DNA of 57,312 nucleotides, from NCBI RefSeq assembly GCF_000813125.1, contig NZ_BASE01000029.1, positions 1 through 57,312 of the forward strand. Direction: 5' to 3'. Origin of the DNA: Mesobacillus selenatarsenatis SF-1. Its GTDB lineage: Bacteria > Bacillota > Bacilli > Bacillales > Cytobacillaceae. A program made the position numbers and the translations under genes. The notes beneath the pieces are model-generated. The model was not told the origin of the DNA. It did not search any database and saw nothing but the letters and a program-made list of their open reading frames with translations. How positions within the stretch are numbered: position 1 is the stretch's first letter; each line of letters opens with the position of its first letter. Below are positions 37,174-47,884 of this stretch, one piece after another.

Positions 37174-38067
37174 TTATTTCTTCTTTGGTATGCGAATCGT
37201 GAATTGATAGAACTCTTCAAACTCTTCTTCTTCCGAATCGAGATTGATGCCGCTGTCGGAAACCATTGTCAGCGACTGGCGGATTGTATTGACAGCAATC
37301 CTCATATCTTTGCTGAATGCCTTCCGTTTTGGCTTTGGTTTTTCTTCATTTTGACTCAGAAGCTTGACGACGCGTTCTTCCGTTTGTTTGACATTGAGGG
37401 ATTTCTCTACGACCTCTGCCAAAACCTGCACCTGCAGCTGAGGATTTTTCAACGGGATTAACGAACGGGCATGCCGCTCTGTGATTTGCTTATTCAAAAG
37501 CGCATCTTGCACTTCCTGTGGAAGCTTGAGCAATCGCAGCTTATTCGCCACTGTTGATTGACCTTTTCCCAATCTTTGCGCCAGGGCTTCCTGGGTAAGA
37601 TTGTGAATTTCCAGCAACTTTCCATATGCCATTGCTTCTTCAATCGGTGACAGTTCCTCACGCTGGAGGTTCTCGATCAAAGCAACAGACGCCGTTTCAG
37701 AATCGGATAAGTTTTTAACGATTGCGGGAACCTCTTCCCACTCAAGCTTTTTCATCGCGCGCCAGCGGCGTTCACCTGCAATGATTTCAAATTTATCCTG
37801 ATCGAATTCACGGACAACGATTGGCTGGATTACTCCATGTATGTGAATGGTACGGGCCAATTCTTCAATTTTCTCATCATCAAATACAGTTCTTGGCTGG
37901 TATCTATTTGGAATAATATGGTCAATCGGAATTTTCTTTATTTCTTCATTTTCTATGTTGTCAATATCCTCAACCGTCTGTTCTTCCACTTGGTTCTGTT
38001 CTTCCACTTCGTTTCGTTCTTTTTCCTTTTCCCCAAGGCCAAAAAAGCGCGAAAGAGAAGGCTTCAT
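37174..38067 (-). CDS. noc: Nucleoid occlusion protein Noc
   Basis: A ParB paralogue that binds Noc-binding sites around the origin-proximal chromosome and blocks FtsZ assembly over the nucleoid; it also associates with the membrane through its N-terminal amphipathic helix. Of 297 residues, that helix is [14 protein letters not shown] at the N-terminus, with the CTP-binding motif [11 protein letters not shown] and the helix-turn-helix [24 protein letters not shown] downstream. The C-terminal [12 protein letters not shown] is typical of Noc rather than Spo0J. AAAGGTGG lies upstream of the ATG. An acidic stretch (about 20-44) lengthens the linker relative to B. subtilis. Confidence 0.95.
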   Translation of the reverse strand: MKPSLSRFFGLGEKEKERNEVEEQNQVEEQTVEDIDNIENEEIKKIPIDHIIPNRYQPRTVFDDEKIEELARTIHIHGVIQPIVVREFDQDKFEIIAGERRWRAMKKLEWEEVPAIVKNLSDSETASVALIENLQREELSPIEEAMAYGKLLEIHNLTQEALAQRLGKGQSTVANKLRLLKLPQEVQDALLNKQITERHARSLIPLKNPQLQVQVLAEVVEKSLNVKQTEERVVKLLSQNEEKPKPKRKAFSKDMRIAVNTIRQSLTMVSDSGINLDSEEEEFEEFYQFTIRIPKKK

Positions 38068-38267
38068 CACCCTACACCACCTTTATGAACTCCCTATTAC
38101 ATATTCTCTATAAAAATGACAAGTTCCTGCCTATAGACTCTATTATAAACTAAATTCATTTTTCAAAATAGGACAAAAAGCGCCAGCGTACATGGCCGGT
38201 TTCCTGAATTGTATCAAATTTTGCATCTCAGGTCATTGTCCTAAGGTGCAGCAAATGATAGAAGCCT

Positions 38268-38984
38268 CTATTCAATCGGCGTTTTATTCGGAGTTCCCGG
38301 CTTTCTTGGGTACTTCTTAGGTGTTGGCTTTAGTTTATTGATGATTAAAATATTTCGTTCACTCTCTTCCACCGGCAATGTGAATGCATGGGAGGATTCC
38401 AGCTTGCCGCCAAGTACACTGATCGCTTTTTCACCAACCTGCAATTCCTCTCCTGCCTGGTTTCCCTTCATGGCGATAAATGTCCCGCCAACCTTCACTA
38501 GCGGAAGGCAAAGCTCACTTAATACTGACATTCTGGCAACAGCCCTGGCCATTACAACTTCATATTTTTCACGATGGGCTGGGTTCTGTCCGAATGTCTC
38601 AGCACGATCGTGAATGAATGTTGTTCCTTCCAGTCCCAGTTCTTTTGAAAGCTGCTCCAAAAAAGTGATTCGCTTATTCAAGGAATCGACGATTGTAACC
38701 TTGATTTCCGGGAATGCAATTTTAATCGGGATGCTCGGGAAGCCGGCACCGGCACCAACATCGCACAAATTGAGCGGCTTATTAAAATCAAAATAAAATG
38801 CGGCAGAAACGGAGTCATAGAAGTGCTTCAAATACACCTCAGGTTTTTCTGTTATCGCAGTCAAATTCATTTTTTCATTCCACTCGACGAGCATTTTATA
38901 ATACGTTTCATATTGCTCCATTTGCTTCTGGGAAAGCTCAATCCCCTTTTCAGCGAGCAAAGCTTTAAATTGATCTGTATTCAT
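38268..38984 (-). CDS. rsmG: 16S rRNA (guanine-527 N7)-methyltransferase RsmG
   Basis: Methylates G527 in the 530 loop of 16S rRNA using SAM; loss gives low-level streptomycin resistance. 238 residues with the SAM motif [18 protein letters not shown] (about 75-92) and the GidB region '[31 protein letters not shown]'. AAAGGG lies seven bases before the ATG. It is placed between mnmG and noc as in other Bacilli, here with a composite REP element between it and mnmG. Confidence 0.96.
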   Translation of the reverse strand: MNTDQFKALLAEKGIELSQKQMEQYETYYKMLVEWNEKMNLTAITEKPEVYLKHFYDSVSAAFYFDFNKPLNLCDVGAGAGFPSIPIKIAFPEIKVTIVDSLNKRITFLEQLSKELGLEGTTFIHDRAETFGQNPAHREKYEVVMARAVARMSVLSELCLPLVKVGGTFIAMKGNQAGEELQVGEKAISVLGGKLESSHAFTLPVEESERNILIINKLKPTPKKYPRKPGTPNKTPIE

Positions 38985-39019
38985 AAGCCAACCCTTTCTG
39001 TCCTTGCTGGTGGATTATT

Positions 39020-39293
39020 CGAAAAGCGCAAGCGCCTTGGTTAGCCCCGACAAGCGCTGGAGGGCCGACCGGTGAAGTCGTTCTTTGACTTCATCGGGCG
39101 GACCGAACTCGAAAAGTATAGCCGACTGCCCAGAAACGCAGAAACTGGAGACTCCGACAAAGAAGCGCTTTTTGCTTCTGCCGGCGGAGTTGAAGTTTCG
39201 GAGTTTCTAGGAGGCGAAACTAGACAATTCGAAAAGCGAAGGCGACTGCCCAACTCCGACAAGCGTTGGAGGGGCTAGGCGCTGGAGCTGAAC
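39020..39293. repeat. REP-like dispersed element, composite copy 3
   Basis: Three joined pieces. 39020-39107 is a unit start like copies 1 and 2. 39108-39228 is a divergent relative (GAAAAGTATAGCCGACTGCC ... CTAGGAGGCGAAACTAGACA) with its own hairpin (AGAAGCGCTTTTTGCTTCT). 39229-39293 is a unit end (CGACAAGCGTTGGAGGGGC ... GGCGCTGGAGCTGAACA). It fills most of the rsmG-mnmG gap (38985-39338). Confidence 0.75.
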
Positions 39294-39338
39294 AATTCTC
39301 AAAGTGAAATTTATACTTTCTTATCTTTATAAAAAAAT

Positions 39339-41225
39339 TTATTGCTTGATCCGTGCAATTCGCCCTTGTTCCAAATAAACGAGCAGGATTGAGATATCTG
39401 CAGGATTCACACCTGAGATTCTCGATGCTTGTGCCAATGTCAACGGACGTACTTCTTTCAATTTTTGGCGAGCCTCTGTCGCCAGTCCAGAAATGGCATC
39501 GTAATCAATATTTTCCGGGATTTTCTTGTCTTCCATCTTCTTCAGCCTTTCAACCTGCTGAAGTGATTTCTCAATATATCCCTCATATTTGATTTGAATT
39601 TCTGTCTGTTCCTCTGTTTCGAAATCAAGTTCGCCAGCTGCAGGAACGAGCTGCTTGATATGCTCATAAGAAACCTCAGGACGCTTCAATAGGTCTGAAG
39701 CACGGATGCCATCCTTCAACTCACTACCGCCAAGCGAACGAATTAACTCCTGAACCTCCGCTGTCGGTTTGATGATGATCGATTGAAGGCGATGTTTCTC
39801 ACCTTCAATTGCTTCTTTTTTCGCTAAAAACTTCTGGTAGCGTTCTTCGGTAATCAAGCCAATTTCATGGCCTTTTTCAGTCAAACGAAGGTCCGCATTA
39901 TCATGACGGAGAAGCAGGCGGTATTCCGCTCTTGATGTCAACAAACGGTACGGTTCATTCGTTCCTTTAGTCACGAGGTCATCGATCAATACTCCGATGT
40001 AGGCATCAGCGCGGCTAAGGATGACTTCTTCTTTGTCCATTGCCCTTCTGCCCGCATTGATTCCAGCCATGATTCCCTGGCCGGCAGCCTCTTCATAGCC
40101 TGAAGTACCATTGATTTGTCCTGCAGTATAAAGATTTTTAACTAGTTTCGTTTCCAATGTTGGCCAAAGCTGCGTCGGCACGACGGCATCATATTCAATC
40201 GCATATCCGGCACGCATCATTTGAACCTTTTCCAGACCAGGTATTGTCTGAAGGATTTTATGCTGGACCTCTTCCGGTAAGCTCGTTGACAGTCCCTGCA
40301 CATAAACCTCCTGAGTATTCCTTCCTTCCGGCTCCAAGAAGATCTGGTGGCGCGGCTTGTCATTGAACCGGACGACCTTATCCTCAATGGATGGGCAGTA
40401 ACGCGGGCCAGTACCCTTGATCATTCCGGAGTACATCGGTGAACGGTGCAGATTTTCATCAATCAGCTGGTGTGTGCTTTCGTTCGTATACGTCAGCCAG
40501 CAAGGAAGCTGGTCGGTGATGTATTTCGTCGTTTCATAGGAAAATGCACGGTGGACATCATCACCAGGCTGGATTTCTGTTTTAGAATAATCAATACTAT
40601 CGCTGTGTACACGAGGTGGTGTTCCCGTTTTAAAACGAACCAGGTCAAAGCCAAGCTCCTCAAGATGTTCCGAAAGCTTGATTGACGGCTGCTGGTTGTT
40701 CGGACCGCTTGAGTATTTCAATTCGCCAAGGATGATTTCCCCGCGCATATACGTACCAGTCGTAATCACGACCGTTTTAGCGCGATAAATGGCTCCAGTC
40801 TGGGTAATGACCCCTTTACATTCGCCGTCCTCAACAACTAGACGCTCAACCATGCCCTGTACCAATGTAAGGTTCTTTTCGTTTTCCAGCGTCTTCTTCA
40901 TTTCATTCTGATAATCGAATTTATCAGCCTGGGCCCTCAACGCACGTACTGCAGGACCCTTTCCAGTATTCAGCATCCTCATCTGGATGTATGTTTTATC
41001 AATATTGCGGCCCATTTCGCCGCCCAAAGCGTCAATTTCCCGTACAACAATTCCCTTTGCAGGTCCGCCGATTGACGGGTTGCACGGCATGAACGCAATC
41101 ATATCAAGATTAATGGTAATCATCGCGGTTTTCGCACCCATACGTGCCGGTGCCAGGGCCGCCTCAACACCCGCATGGCCGGCCCCAACTACAACCACAT
41201 CAAAATTTCCGGCTTCATAACTCAT
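39339..41225 (-). CDS. mnmG: tRNA uridine-5-carboxymethylaminomethyl synthesis enzyme MnmG
   Basis: The FAD protein that with MnmE installs the cmnm5 group on U34 of tRNAs reading NNA/NNG codons. 628 residues: FAD motif [19 protein letters not shown] (about 11-29), the catalytic-site segment [22 protein letters not shown] (about 48-70), the second signature '[25 protein letters not shown]' and the C-terminal MnmE-binding helical domain. AGGAGG lies upstream of the ATG. mnmE precedes it by 128 bp on the same strand. Confidence 0.97.
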   Translation of the reverse strand: MSYEAGNFDVVVVGAGHAGVEAALAPARMGAKTAMITINLDMIAFMPCNPSIGGPAKGIVVREIDALGGEMGRNIDKTYIQMRMLNTGKGPAVRALRAQADKFDYQNEMKKTLENEKNLTLVQGMVERLVVEDGECKGVITQTGAIYRAKTVVITTGTYMRGEIILGELKYSSGPNNQQPSIKLSEHLEELGFDLVRFKTGTPPRVHSDSIDYSKTEIQPGDDVHRAFSYETTKYITDQLPCWLTYTNESTHQLIDENLHRSPMYSGMIKGTGPRYCPSIEDKVVRFNDKPRHQIFLEPEGRNTQEVYVQGLSTSLPEEVQHKILQTIPGLEKVQMMRAGYAIEYDAVVPTQLWPTLETKLVKNLYTAGQINGTSGYEEAAGQGIMAGINAGRRAMDKEEVILSRADAYIGVLIDDLVTKGTNEPYRLLTSRAEYRLLLRHDNADLRLTEKGHEIGLITEERYQKFLAKKEAIEGEKHRLQSIIIKPTAEVQELIRSLGGSELKDGIRASDLLKRPEVSYEHIKQLVPAAGELDFETEEQTEIQIKYEGYIEKSLQQVERLKKMEDKKIPENIDYDAISGLATEARQKLKEVRPLTLAQASRISGVNPADISILLVYLEQGRIARIKQ

Positions 41226-41353
41226 CCTGCTGCCTCCTTTTTATGCTGCAATCAAGCTCTATAAGTAAAAAGAATCTATATAGTCCAAAAGTGCTACATC
41301 TCTATTTTCCGTATCTTGATAGAAAGTTTTTCGAAAATAGTTTTTATATTTTT

Positions 41354-42739
41354 TTATTTCCCTAAACAGAACTGCGAGAATAACTGGTCAATCAAGCTTT
41401 CATGCACACTTTCACCTATTACTTCGCCAAGCAGTTCCCAGGAACGAGTCAAATCTATTTGGACGATATCGATTGGCGTTCCCATTTCGACACCGCTGAT
41501 CGCTTCTTCAATCGAATGTACAGCCTGGTTAAGTAGTGCGATATGACGGCTGTTCGAAACATATGTCAGGTCGCCTGATTCAATACCACCTGAGAAGAAC
41601 AAGCTCGAAATTGCTTCTTCCAGCTCATCCACTCCCTTGTCCTCAAGCAAGGATGTCGTAACAAGCGAATAACCCTTCGCAAGCTCCTTTACTTCATCCA
41701 AATCGATTTTTTGAGGCAGATCTGTTTTATTGATGATGACAATGACATCCATGCCTTCCACCGCTTTGAAAATGTTACGATCCTCTTCCGAAAGCTCATC
41801 TGAATAGTTCAGAACCAGTAAGATCAAATCCGCTTCCTTCAAAACCTGGCGAGACCGTTCAACGCCAATTCGTTCGACGATATCTTCAGTTTCCCGAATT
41901 CCCGCTGTATCAAGCAATCTTAAAGGAACGCCGCGGACGTTCACATATTCTTCGATTACATCGCGGGTGGTTCCTGGTATATCGGTAACAATCGCTTTAT
42001 TTTCATGTACAAGGCTGTTCAGCAACGAAGACTTTCCTACATTCGGGCGGCCAACAATGACGGTTGACAGTCCTTCACGAAGGATTTTTCCTTGCTGTGA
42101 GGTTTGCAGAAGCTTTTCCAGCTCCCCTTTTACATATTTCGCCTTTTCCAAAAGCATGTTATGCGTCATTTCCTCGACATCGTCATACTCTGGATAATCA
42201 ATGTTCACTTCTACATGGGCAAGTATTTCAAGAATTTCCTGGCGCAGCTTCTGGATAAGCCTTGATAGGCGTCCTTCCATTTGACCAAGCGCCAGATTCA
42301 TCGCACGGTCCGTTTTCGCCCTAATCAAGTCGATAACTGCCTCCGCCTGTGAAAGGTCGATCCGCCCATTTAAAAAAGCCCGTTTTGTAAATTCCCCCGG
42401 CTCTGCAAGTCTCACTCCCTGATTCAGAACAAGCTGGAGCACACGGTTTACAGAAACAAGACCCCCATGGCAGTTGATTTCGACTACATCCTCTTTCGTG
42501 AATGTTTTAGGCCCTCTCATAACAGAGACCATTACCTCTTCGGCAACTTGTCCAGTTTTCGGATCAATCAGATGTCCATAATGGATTGTATGCGAAGCCA
42601 CTTCACTTAGCTTCTTGCTGCCAACCCCTTTGAACAGACGCTCTGCTATTTCAAAAGCTTGATCCCCACTTAAACGGACAATCGCAATCGCACCTTCACC
42701 CATCGGCGTAGAAATCGCCGCAATCGTATCAAATTCCAT
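41354..42739 (-). CDS. mnmE: tRNA modification GTPase MnmE
   Basis: The GTPase partner of MnmG (ThdF/TrmE). 461 residues: an N-terminal formyl-THF-binding domain (about 1-120), a helical domain, and a G domain with G1 [13 protein letters not shown]3 DTAGIRET and G4 NKTD. The invariant C-terminal tetrapeptide-type FCLGK carries the catalytic Cys. The ATG at 42739 ([11 protein letters not shown]) is supported by GGGGTGAG; an 8-residue extension to 42763 is not. Confidence 0.96.
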   Translation of the reverse strand: MEFDTIAAISTPMGEGAIAIVRLSGDQAFEIAERLFKGVGSKKLSEVASHTIHYGHLIDPKTGQVAEEVMVSVMRGPKTFTKEDVVEINCHGGLVSVNRVLQLVLNQGVRLAEPGEFTKRAFLNGRIDLSQAEAVIDLIRAKTDRAMNLALGQMEGRLSRLIQKLRQEILEILAHVEVNIDYPEYDDVEEMTHNMLLEKAKYVKGELEKLLQTSQQGKILREGLSTVIVGRPNVGKSSLLNSLVHENKAIVTDIPGTTRDVIEEYVNVRGVPLRLLDTAGIRETEDIVERIGVERSRQVLKEADLILLVLNYSDELSEEDRNIFKAVEGMDVIVIINKTDLPQKIDLDEVKELAKGYSLVTTSLLEDKGVDELEEAISSLFFSGGIESGDLTYVSNSRHIALLNQAVHSIEEAISGVEMGTPIDIVQIDLTRSWELLGEVIGESVHESLIDQLFSQFCLGK

Positions 42740-42863
42740 TTGCTCACCCCACTTTTTCTGCAAAAAGTATATATATCAAAAGATTAAAGTTTGTTTTCTA
42801 CAAATTACTAGAATACCACATCACTTTAGTGAAAAAAAGAAAGGAATCCTCGTAACTCAGAAT

Positions 42864-42911
42864 TTATCCACAACTCATAAAATAAACTTATTTAATTTTA
42901 ACTTATCCACA
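42864..42911. promoter_or_regulatory. DnaA boxes in the mnmE-jag intergenic region
   Basis: Two perfect TTATCCACA boxes (42864-42872 and 42903-42911), same orientation. The corresponding thdF-jag gap of B. subtilis is among the reported stable DnaA-binding regions outside oriC. Confidence 0.65.
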
Positions 42912-43109
42912 TGTGAATAACAATAAAACCAAGGGAGGAAATAAATGATTTTTAATTAGGTTGTGGAAAACATAATTGGGATTTGAAAGAACTACTAGAG
43001 GAAGTGGAGTACGAGTTGTAATTTGAGTAAACTGGAGAAATGTGATTTGAATGAACTGGTGGCCGGATGCTGGATGCTGAACTGGAAAAAATGCATGATA
43101 ATTTCCAAG

Positions 43110-43222
43110 TCGCCAATAAAAATTGATTTTCGCCAATATACTGCTCATTATCGCCAATAAAACTAATTTTTCGCCAATAAATTTGTTTTTTCGCCAATAT
43201 AATTGTGAAAACCGCCAATATA
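43110..43222. repeat. TCGCCAATA motif repeated six times every 20-21 bp
   Basis: CGCCAATA begins at 43111, 43131, 43152, 43172, 43192 and 43213, giving spacings of 20, 21, 20, 20 and 21 bp. The 11-12 bp between copies are AT-rich and differ. The array lies in the 660-bp mnmE-jag gap (42740-43399), about 200 bp from two DnaA boxes. The rest of the gap holds the jag terminator and no convincing gene. Confidence 0.85.
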
Positions 43223-43352
43223 TTATTTATTGGGTAAAATTTCTTCATTCCTCATTTAGAAAACACTATAATTCTACTCTTCAGAAGCAATTAATAAGCT
43301 CGGCACTTCAAAAAATCTCCAAATTACTTTAAAACAGGTGATAAAATCGAAC

Positions 43353-43389
43353 AAAAACCCCGAACCAGCTCCTGGTTCGGGGTTTTTTC
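43353..43389 (-). terminator. Terminator of the rnpA-yidC-jag unit
   Basis: AAAACCCCGAACCAG / CTGGTTCGGGGTTTT with a short loop, T-rich on the minus strand, directly after jag. Confidence 0.93.
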
Positions 43390-43399
43390 ACTCTAATTA

Positions 43400-44020
43400 T
43401 TACTTCGAAGGCGCAATCACTATATGTCTATGTGGTTCTGTGCCATCGGAATATGTTTTGATTCTCTTGTTTGACATCAATGCAGTATGAATCACTTTGC
43501 GTTCATACGAAGGCATAGGTTCAAGCGCGACGGTTTGGCCGGTTCTGACTGCTTTTTGCGCAAGGCGTTCAGCCAATTGCACGAGTGTATCATTCCTGCG
43601 CTGGCGATAGTCCTCAGCATCAAGCAAGACAGTAGCATACTGTTCAGAATAACGGTTCATCACGAGCTGGGTCAAAAATTGCAAGGAATTCAGTGTTTGG
43701 CCTCTTTTTCCGATCAGCAAAGCGATTTTCTCACCAGACATCGTAAAGAGTACTGTTTTCCCTTCCTTTTTCACATCAACTTCAATTGGAGCTCCCATTT
43801 GCAAGCCAACCGACTTCAAATAATTTACGGCTTCTTCAACAGCATCGATTTTCACTGTCACTTTGACGACAGCCGGGCGTGTGCCGAAAAGTCCGAAAAT
43901 CCCCTTTTTGCCTTCATCAATTACATCAATTTCTGTGCGGTCTTTGGTTGTCTTTAATTGAGCTAAAGCGGATTCTACTGCTTCGTCGACATTTTGTCCT
44001 GTAGCAGTTACCTGTTTCAC
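43400..44020 (-). CDS. jag: RNA-binding protein Jag/KhpB (SpoIIIJ-associated)
   Basis: 206 residues: N-terminal Jag domain ([22 protein letters not shown]..., 1-50), a linker, then KH ([16 protein letters not shown]) and R3H ([12 protein letters not shown]...[16 protein letters not shown]) RNA-binding domains. The protein interacts with KhpA in several Gram-positives, affecting division and sporulation. It overlaps yidC by 4 bp and is likely translationally coupled. Confidence 0.95.
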   Translation of the reverse strand: MKQVTATGQNVDEAVESALAQLKTTKDRTEIDVIDEGKKGIFGLFGTRPAVVKVTVKIDAVEEAVNYLKSVGLQMGAPIEVDVKKEGKTVLFTMSGEKIALLIGKRGQTLNSLQFLTQLVMNRYSEQYATVLLDAEDYRQRRNDTLVQLAERLAQKAVRTGQTVALEPMPSYERKVIHTALMSNKRIKTYSDGTEPHRHIVIAPSK

Positions 44021-44790
44021 TTTTTTGCTCCTCCCGCATTGCCGGCAGCAGTTGCTTTAAGGTCCGGCCCTTTAATAAAGTAAGTTTGAACAATCATGAA
44101 TAAGTTACCGACTACCCAGTACAATGAAAGTGCTGCTGGGAAGTTGATCGCGAATACAATGATCATGATTGGCATCAGCCAAAGCATCATTGCCATTTGC
44201 GGGTTTGCTTCCTGGCCAGCCATCATCATTTTTTGCTGGATGAAAGTTGTCACACCTGCAACTAACGGCAGGATAAAATACGGATCCGGTGAACCAAGGT
44301 CGAACCACAGGAAGTTATGCTCGGCAATCTCCCTCGTTCTTGAAATCGCATGGTAGAAACCAATCAAGATCGGCATCTGAACGATCAGCGGGAAACAGCC
44401 TGCAAGCGGATTGACACCATGCTTCTGGAAAAGTGCCATTGTTTCCTGCTGGAGCTTCTGCTGGGTTTTCTGATCCTTGGAGCTGTATTTTTCTTTTAAC
44501 TTTGCCATTTCCGGCTGCAATGCCTGCATAGCCTTCGAGCTCTTTGTTTGTTTGATCATAAGCGGCAGAATAACCAGGCGGATCAGCAACGTAACAGCGA
44601 TAATCGATAATCCGTAGTTGTCCCCGAGCCATTCAGCCATCTTGACGATTAACAAGGATAATGGATAAACAATGTATTCATTCCAAAAACCCTTGCTTTC
44701 CTCAGTGATTGGCTGGTCATACTCCATACAGCCTGTCAGCACGGTCATCACTAAAAGCAAGCCCATTATCAATAATATTCTTTTTTTCAA
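44017..44790 (-). CDS. yidC: Membrane protein insertase YidC1 (SpoIIIJ)
   Basis: Inserts and folds membrane proteins, alone or with SecYEG; the SpoIIIJ paralogue is needed for forespore sigma-G activation in B. subtilis. 257 residues: lipoprotein signal with lipobox LTGC (Cys21) and five membrane segments in the mature part. The hydrophilic-groove Arg lies in [10 protein letters not shown] (about residue 72). In this position (after rnpA, before jag) it is SpoIIIJ rather than YqjG. Confidence 0.95.
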   Translation of the reverse strand: MKKRILLIMGLLLVMTVLTGCMEYDQPITEESKGFWNEYIVYPLSLLIVKMAEWLGDNYGLSIIAVTLLIRLVILPLMIKQTKSSKAMQALQPEMAKLKEKYSSKDQKTQQKLQQETMALFQKHGVNPLAGCFPLIVQMPILIGFYHAISRTREIAEHNFLWFDLGSPDPYFILPLVAGVTTFIQQKMMMAGQEANPQMAMMLWLMPIMIIVFAINFPAALSLYWVVGNLFMIVQTYFIKGPDLKATAAGNAGGAKK

Positions 44791-44952
44791 GCTTCATTTC
44801 CTCCTAACTTCCCGGTACGTTCATTTATTTTCAAAAGTTTGTCCCAAAATTTATGTACATTTAGCCTTGTTAGGGCAATGCAATCAAGAGTATTTTAACA
44901 TCTTTTATAGGGAAGCGCTTTTAAAAATTGCAAATCAGCAAATATTTTTGCC

Positions 44953-45315
44953 TCAATCATTATCTCCACGTTTTGGCTTCTTCAAAACCTTACCGACCTT
45001 CAAGACATGCTCCAGGCTTTTCTTCACTTCATGCATGTCCATTTCAGCAGTTGGCTTTCTGGCAATGATGATGTAGTCGTTCCCGTTATGGACCCGGTCC
45101 TGCAGTTCATGAAATGACTGCCGGATATATCTTTTGATTTGGTTGCGCATGACGGCATTGCCAATTTTTTTGCTGACCGACAGCCCGATGCGGAAATTCT
45201 CCTGATCAGGTTTTTTTAAAATATAGACAACAAATTGCCGGTTGGCAACCGATCTTCCTTTTTTAAAAGCCTCTTGGAATTCTTTATTTTTTTTCACTTT
45301 GAAGTCTTTTTTCAT
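44953..45315 (-). CDS. rnpA: Ribonuclease P protein component
   Basis: The protein subunit that supports the catalytic RNA of RNase P in 5' maturation of tRNAs. 120 residues with the RNR-type motif [27 protein letters not shown] (about 43-68) that contacts the RNA. It follows rpmH by 185 bp and a hairpin; yidC follows after 162 bp. Confidence 0.96.
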   Translation of the reverse strand: MKKDFKVKKNKEFQEAFKKGRSVANRQFVVYILKKPDQENFRIGLSVSKKIGNAVMRNQIKRYIRQSFHELQDRVHNGNDYIIIARKPTAEMDMHEVKKSLEHVLKVGKVLKKPKRGDND

Positions 45316-45470
45316 CTATAGCACCTTCAATTCTCTATGGATCTGAATTTTTCTTTGGGGTTCTTTTAAAAAGGCGGGCAAAGGAATTTATTCTTTCAGT
45401 ATTGCCAAAAATAAATCCCCTAAAAGCCACTTTGCCAGCATACAGAGCTCCCAAAATAGTATTGCCCAAA

Positions 45471-45505
45471 GAGAAAAAAGACCACTGACATTTCAGTGGC
45501 CTAAG
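45471..45505 (-). terminator. Hairpin overlapping the rpmH stop codon (terminator or attenuator)
   Basis: GGCCACTGA / TCAGTGGTC with a 4-nt loop followed by TTTTTTCTC on the minus strand. It starts at the rpmH stop codon and precedes rnpA by about 155 bp, so it may reduce transcription of rnpA relative to rpmH. Confidence 0.8.
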
Positions 45506-45635
45506 CTGATAATACTTTTCTTCCTTTGCGACGACGACGAGCAAGAACCTTACGGCCATTTGCACTGCTCATGCGGGCACGGAATCCGTGAACTTTGCTG
45601 TGTTTACGTTTATTTGGTTGATAAGTGCGTTTCAT
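45501..45635 (-). CDS. rpmH: 50S ribosomal protein L34
   Basis: 44 residues, [19 protein letters not shown]..., ending in the Arg/Lys-rich tail [20 protein letters not shown] lies ten bases before the ATG. It is the first minus-strand gene left of oriC, as in nearly all bacteria with this gene order. Confidence 0.97.
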   Translation of the reverse strand: MKRTYQPNKRKHSKVHGFRARMSSANGRKVLARRRRKGRKVLSA

Positions 45636-46004
45636 ATATGTTACACCTCCCTGAGGAATAGCTGTTACAGACAGTCTTTGTAATTATAAAGAGGGTCAGT
45701 ATAAATTGTCAAGTGCCTATTCAGAAATCGAATGCACTGGCAAAATTTTAAATTTAACTTTCCTGGTATTTCTTCAATCCTTAGATGATTGCTTTTCCAA
45801 CCTCGGATCCAGACCATTCTTCTACATTTCGGAACCCTTTCGGAAATCTTTCGGAACTTTATGTTCTATTAAGATCCGCAAATATATAGAAGTCTTAAAA
45901 TTTTTTAAGTTGACCCATTCTTAAATTTAACAAGAATATTTTCCGCTGCAAAAATAAATGTTAAAGATAAATTCTATAGCTGATTTTTACTAATTCCAGC
46001 GCCC

Positions 46005-46267
46005 TGTGGACAAAAATCGACATAGTTTTTATTATCCACAAGGCTTCCTGACAGCTTTTACACAATTCAAGTGCCTGTGGACAATTACTCTCCACAGTGA
46101 TAGTGTATTGTGGATAATGTATTAAAAAGCGTTGCGCCATGCTAGATTATCTGATATTATATTTGTGTTTTCACTCTTAATAATTCGATAACGAAAATAT
46201 ACTTATCCACAAATTGTGGATAAGCTGTGGATAGGTTATTCAGTCCTGTTGTAAAACTTTGTCCACA
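46005..46267. other. oriC, part 1: DnaA-box array upstream of dnaA
   Basis: Perfect boxes: TTATCCACA at 46032-46040 and 46203-46211, and inverted TGTGGATAA at 46109-46117 and 46215-46223. One-mismatch boxes: TGTGGACAA at 46005-46013 and 46076-46084, TGTGGATAG at 46226-46234 and TTGTCCACA at 46259-46267. This corresponds to the incAB region of the bipartite Bacillus origin. The flanking 45636-46004 and 46268-46480 hold no gene. Confidence 0.92.
46132..46160 (+). promoter_or_regulatory. Probable dnaA promoter
   Basis: TTGCGC (46132-46137) and TATTAT (46155-46160) with a 17-bp spacer. DnaA boxes lie directly upstream (46109) and downstream (46203 onward), consistent with DnaA autorepression. 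Confidence 0.55.
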
Positions 46268-46501
46268 GAAAGTGGATATTGTCGAAAAGCTTCCTTTCTT
46301 CCTTATTATATATTTTTCCACATTAATAGTTTCGTATATTTATTAATTCAGGGGTTGTACAGTATGTATAACCTTTGATTTTATGCTTTTCGAGCAGACT
46401 ATTTTCCTGAAGGCCAGAAGATTTGTGTGAAATTGTGAGTGCAAATGCAGCCAGATATAGAGAAAAAAGCGTAAAAACGACAAGAAAAGGAGGGATAATT
46501 G

Positions 46502-47848
46502 TTGGAGAACATTGCAGATCTCTGGAACAACGCTCTCGCTAAAATCGAGAAAAAGATCAGCAAGCCTAGTTTCGATACATGGCTTAAATCAACAAAGGCA
46601 CATTCCTTGCAAGGTGATGTCCTTACGATTACAGCCCCGAATGAGTTTGCCCGTGACTGGCTGGAGGAACGTTATTCCCAGTTAATCAGCGGAATATTGT
46701 ATGAAATCACTGGTGAAGAGCTTTCTGTAAAATTCATTATTCCCCAGAACCAGAAGGAAGAAGATCTCGACATGCCATTGCCGCCCAGACGAGTGAAGAA
46801 GGAAGACGATATTCCTGATTTGCCTGTCAGCATGCTGAACCCAAAGTATACATTTGATACTTTTGTCATTGGTTCAGGCAACCGTTTCGCCCACGCGGCG
46901 TCGCTTGCAGTAGCTGAAGCGCCGGCAAAAGCCTATAACCCCTTATTCATTTATGGGGGCGTAGGACTTGGTAAAACCCACTTAATGCATGCAATCGGAC
47001 ACTACGTCCAGGACCATAATCCGAATGCCAAAGTGGTTTATTTGTCTTCTGAAAAATTCACGAATGAATTCATCAACTCGATCAGGGACAATAAAGCGGG
47101 AGATTTCCGCAATAAATACCGCAATGTCGATGTCTTGCTCATTGATGATATTCAATTCCTGGCGGGAAAAGAACAGACGCAAGAGGAATTTTTCCATACA
47201 TTCAATACATTGCATGAGGAAAGCAAGCAGATTGTCATCTCAAGTGACCGTCCGCCAAAAGAAATTCCAACACTTGAAGACAGGCTGAGATCCCGCTTCG
47301 AATGGGGTTTGATTACTGATATCACTCCGCCAGACCTAGAAACGCGGATTGCGATCCTTCGTAAGAAGGCTAAAGCAGAAGGCCTGGATATTCCGAATGA
47401 GGTTATGCTTTATATCGCAAACCAAATCGACTCCAACATCCGTGAGCTTGAAGGTGCTTTGATCCGTGTCGTCGCTTATTCTTCACTGATCAATAAGGAT
47501 ATCAATGCGGACCTGGATGCTGAAGCTCTTAAGGATATTATCCCGAGCTCTAAGCCGAAGGTCATCACGATTCTTGACATCCAGAGGGTTGTCGGACAGC
47601 AGTTCAATGTGAAGTTAGAGGATTTTAAAGCGAAGAAAAGGACAAAATCCGTAGCATACCCTAGACAAATCGCTATGTACTTATCAAGAGAGCTAACTGA
47701 TTTCTCGCTTCCTAAAATTGGCGAAGAGTTCGGGGGCCGTGACCATACGACGGTCATCCATGCCCATGAAAAAATATCTAAGATGATTTCAGTTGATGCG
47801 AACCTGCAAAGGCAGCTGAAAGATATAAATGAACAATTAAGGGTTTAG
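46502..47848 (+). CDS. dnaA: Chromosomal replication initiator DnaA
   Basis: The AAA+ initiator that binds DnaA boxes and melts the origin. 448 residues: N-terminal domain I ([28 protein letters not shown]), linker II (about 85-110), AAA+ domain with Walker [11 protein letters not shown] and Walker B LLIDDIQF, and the C-terminal DNA-binding domain with [15 protein letters not shown]. Two adjacent TTG codons (46499, 46502) could start; the second gives the family N-terminus MENI and lies eight bases from AGGAGG. Confidence 0.97.
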   Translation: MENIADLWNNALAKIEKKISKPSFDTWLKSTKAHSLQGDVLTITAPNEFARDWLEERYSQLISGILYEITGEELSVKFIIPQNQKEEDLDMPLPPRRVKKEDDIPDLPVSMLNPKYTFDTFVIGSGNRFAHAASLAVAEAPAKAYNPLFIYGGVGLGKTHLMHAIGHYVQDHNPNAKVVYLSSEKFTNEFINSIRDNKAGDFRNKYRNVDVLLIDDIQFLAGKEQTQEEFFHTFNTLHEESKQIVISSDRPPKEIPTLEDRLRSRFEWGLITDITPPDLETRIAILRKKAKAEGLDIPNEVMLYIANQIDSNIRELEGALIRVVAYSSLINKDINADLDAEALKDIIPSSKPKVITILDIQRVVGQQFNVKLEDFKAKKRTKSVAYPRQIAMYLSRELTDFSLPKIGEEFGGRDHTTVIHAHEKISKMISVDANLQRQLKDINEQLRV

Positions 47849-47884
47849 GAAAGTGTGAATAACTCTCCATTGGTTACGCACAGT

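Noticed and set aside
37174..38067. Annotation of the second ParB-like gene as another Spo0J
   Set aside because: The N-terminal amphipathic helix ([10 protein letters not shown]) and C-terminal [12 protein letters not shown] identify it as Noc; no Noc-binding site (ATTTCCCGGGAAAT) was found within the window.
43110..43222. CRISPR array from the six regularly spaced motifs
   Set aside because: The repeat unit is only 8-10 bp, spacers are 11-12 bp and AT-rich, and no cas genes are present.
42952..43248. Minus-strand open frames over the phased TCGCCAATA array
   Set aside because: The frames are produced by the repeat itself (recurrent YWR and IG-type words), lack a ribosome-binding site and resemble no family.
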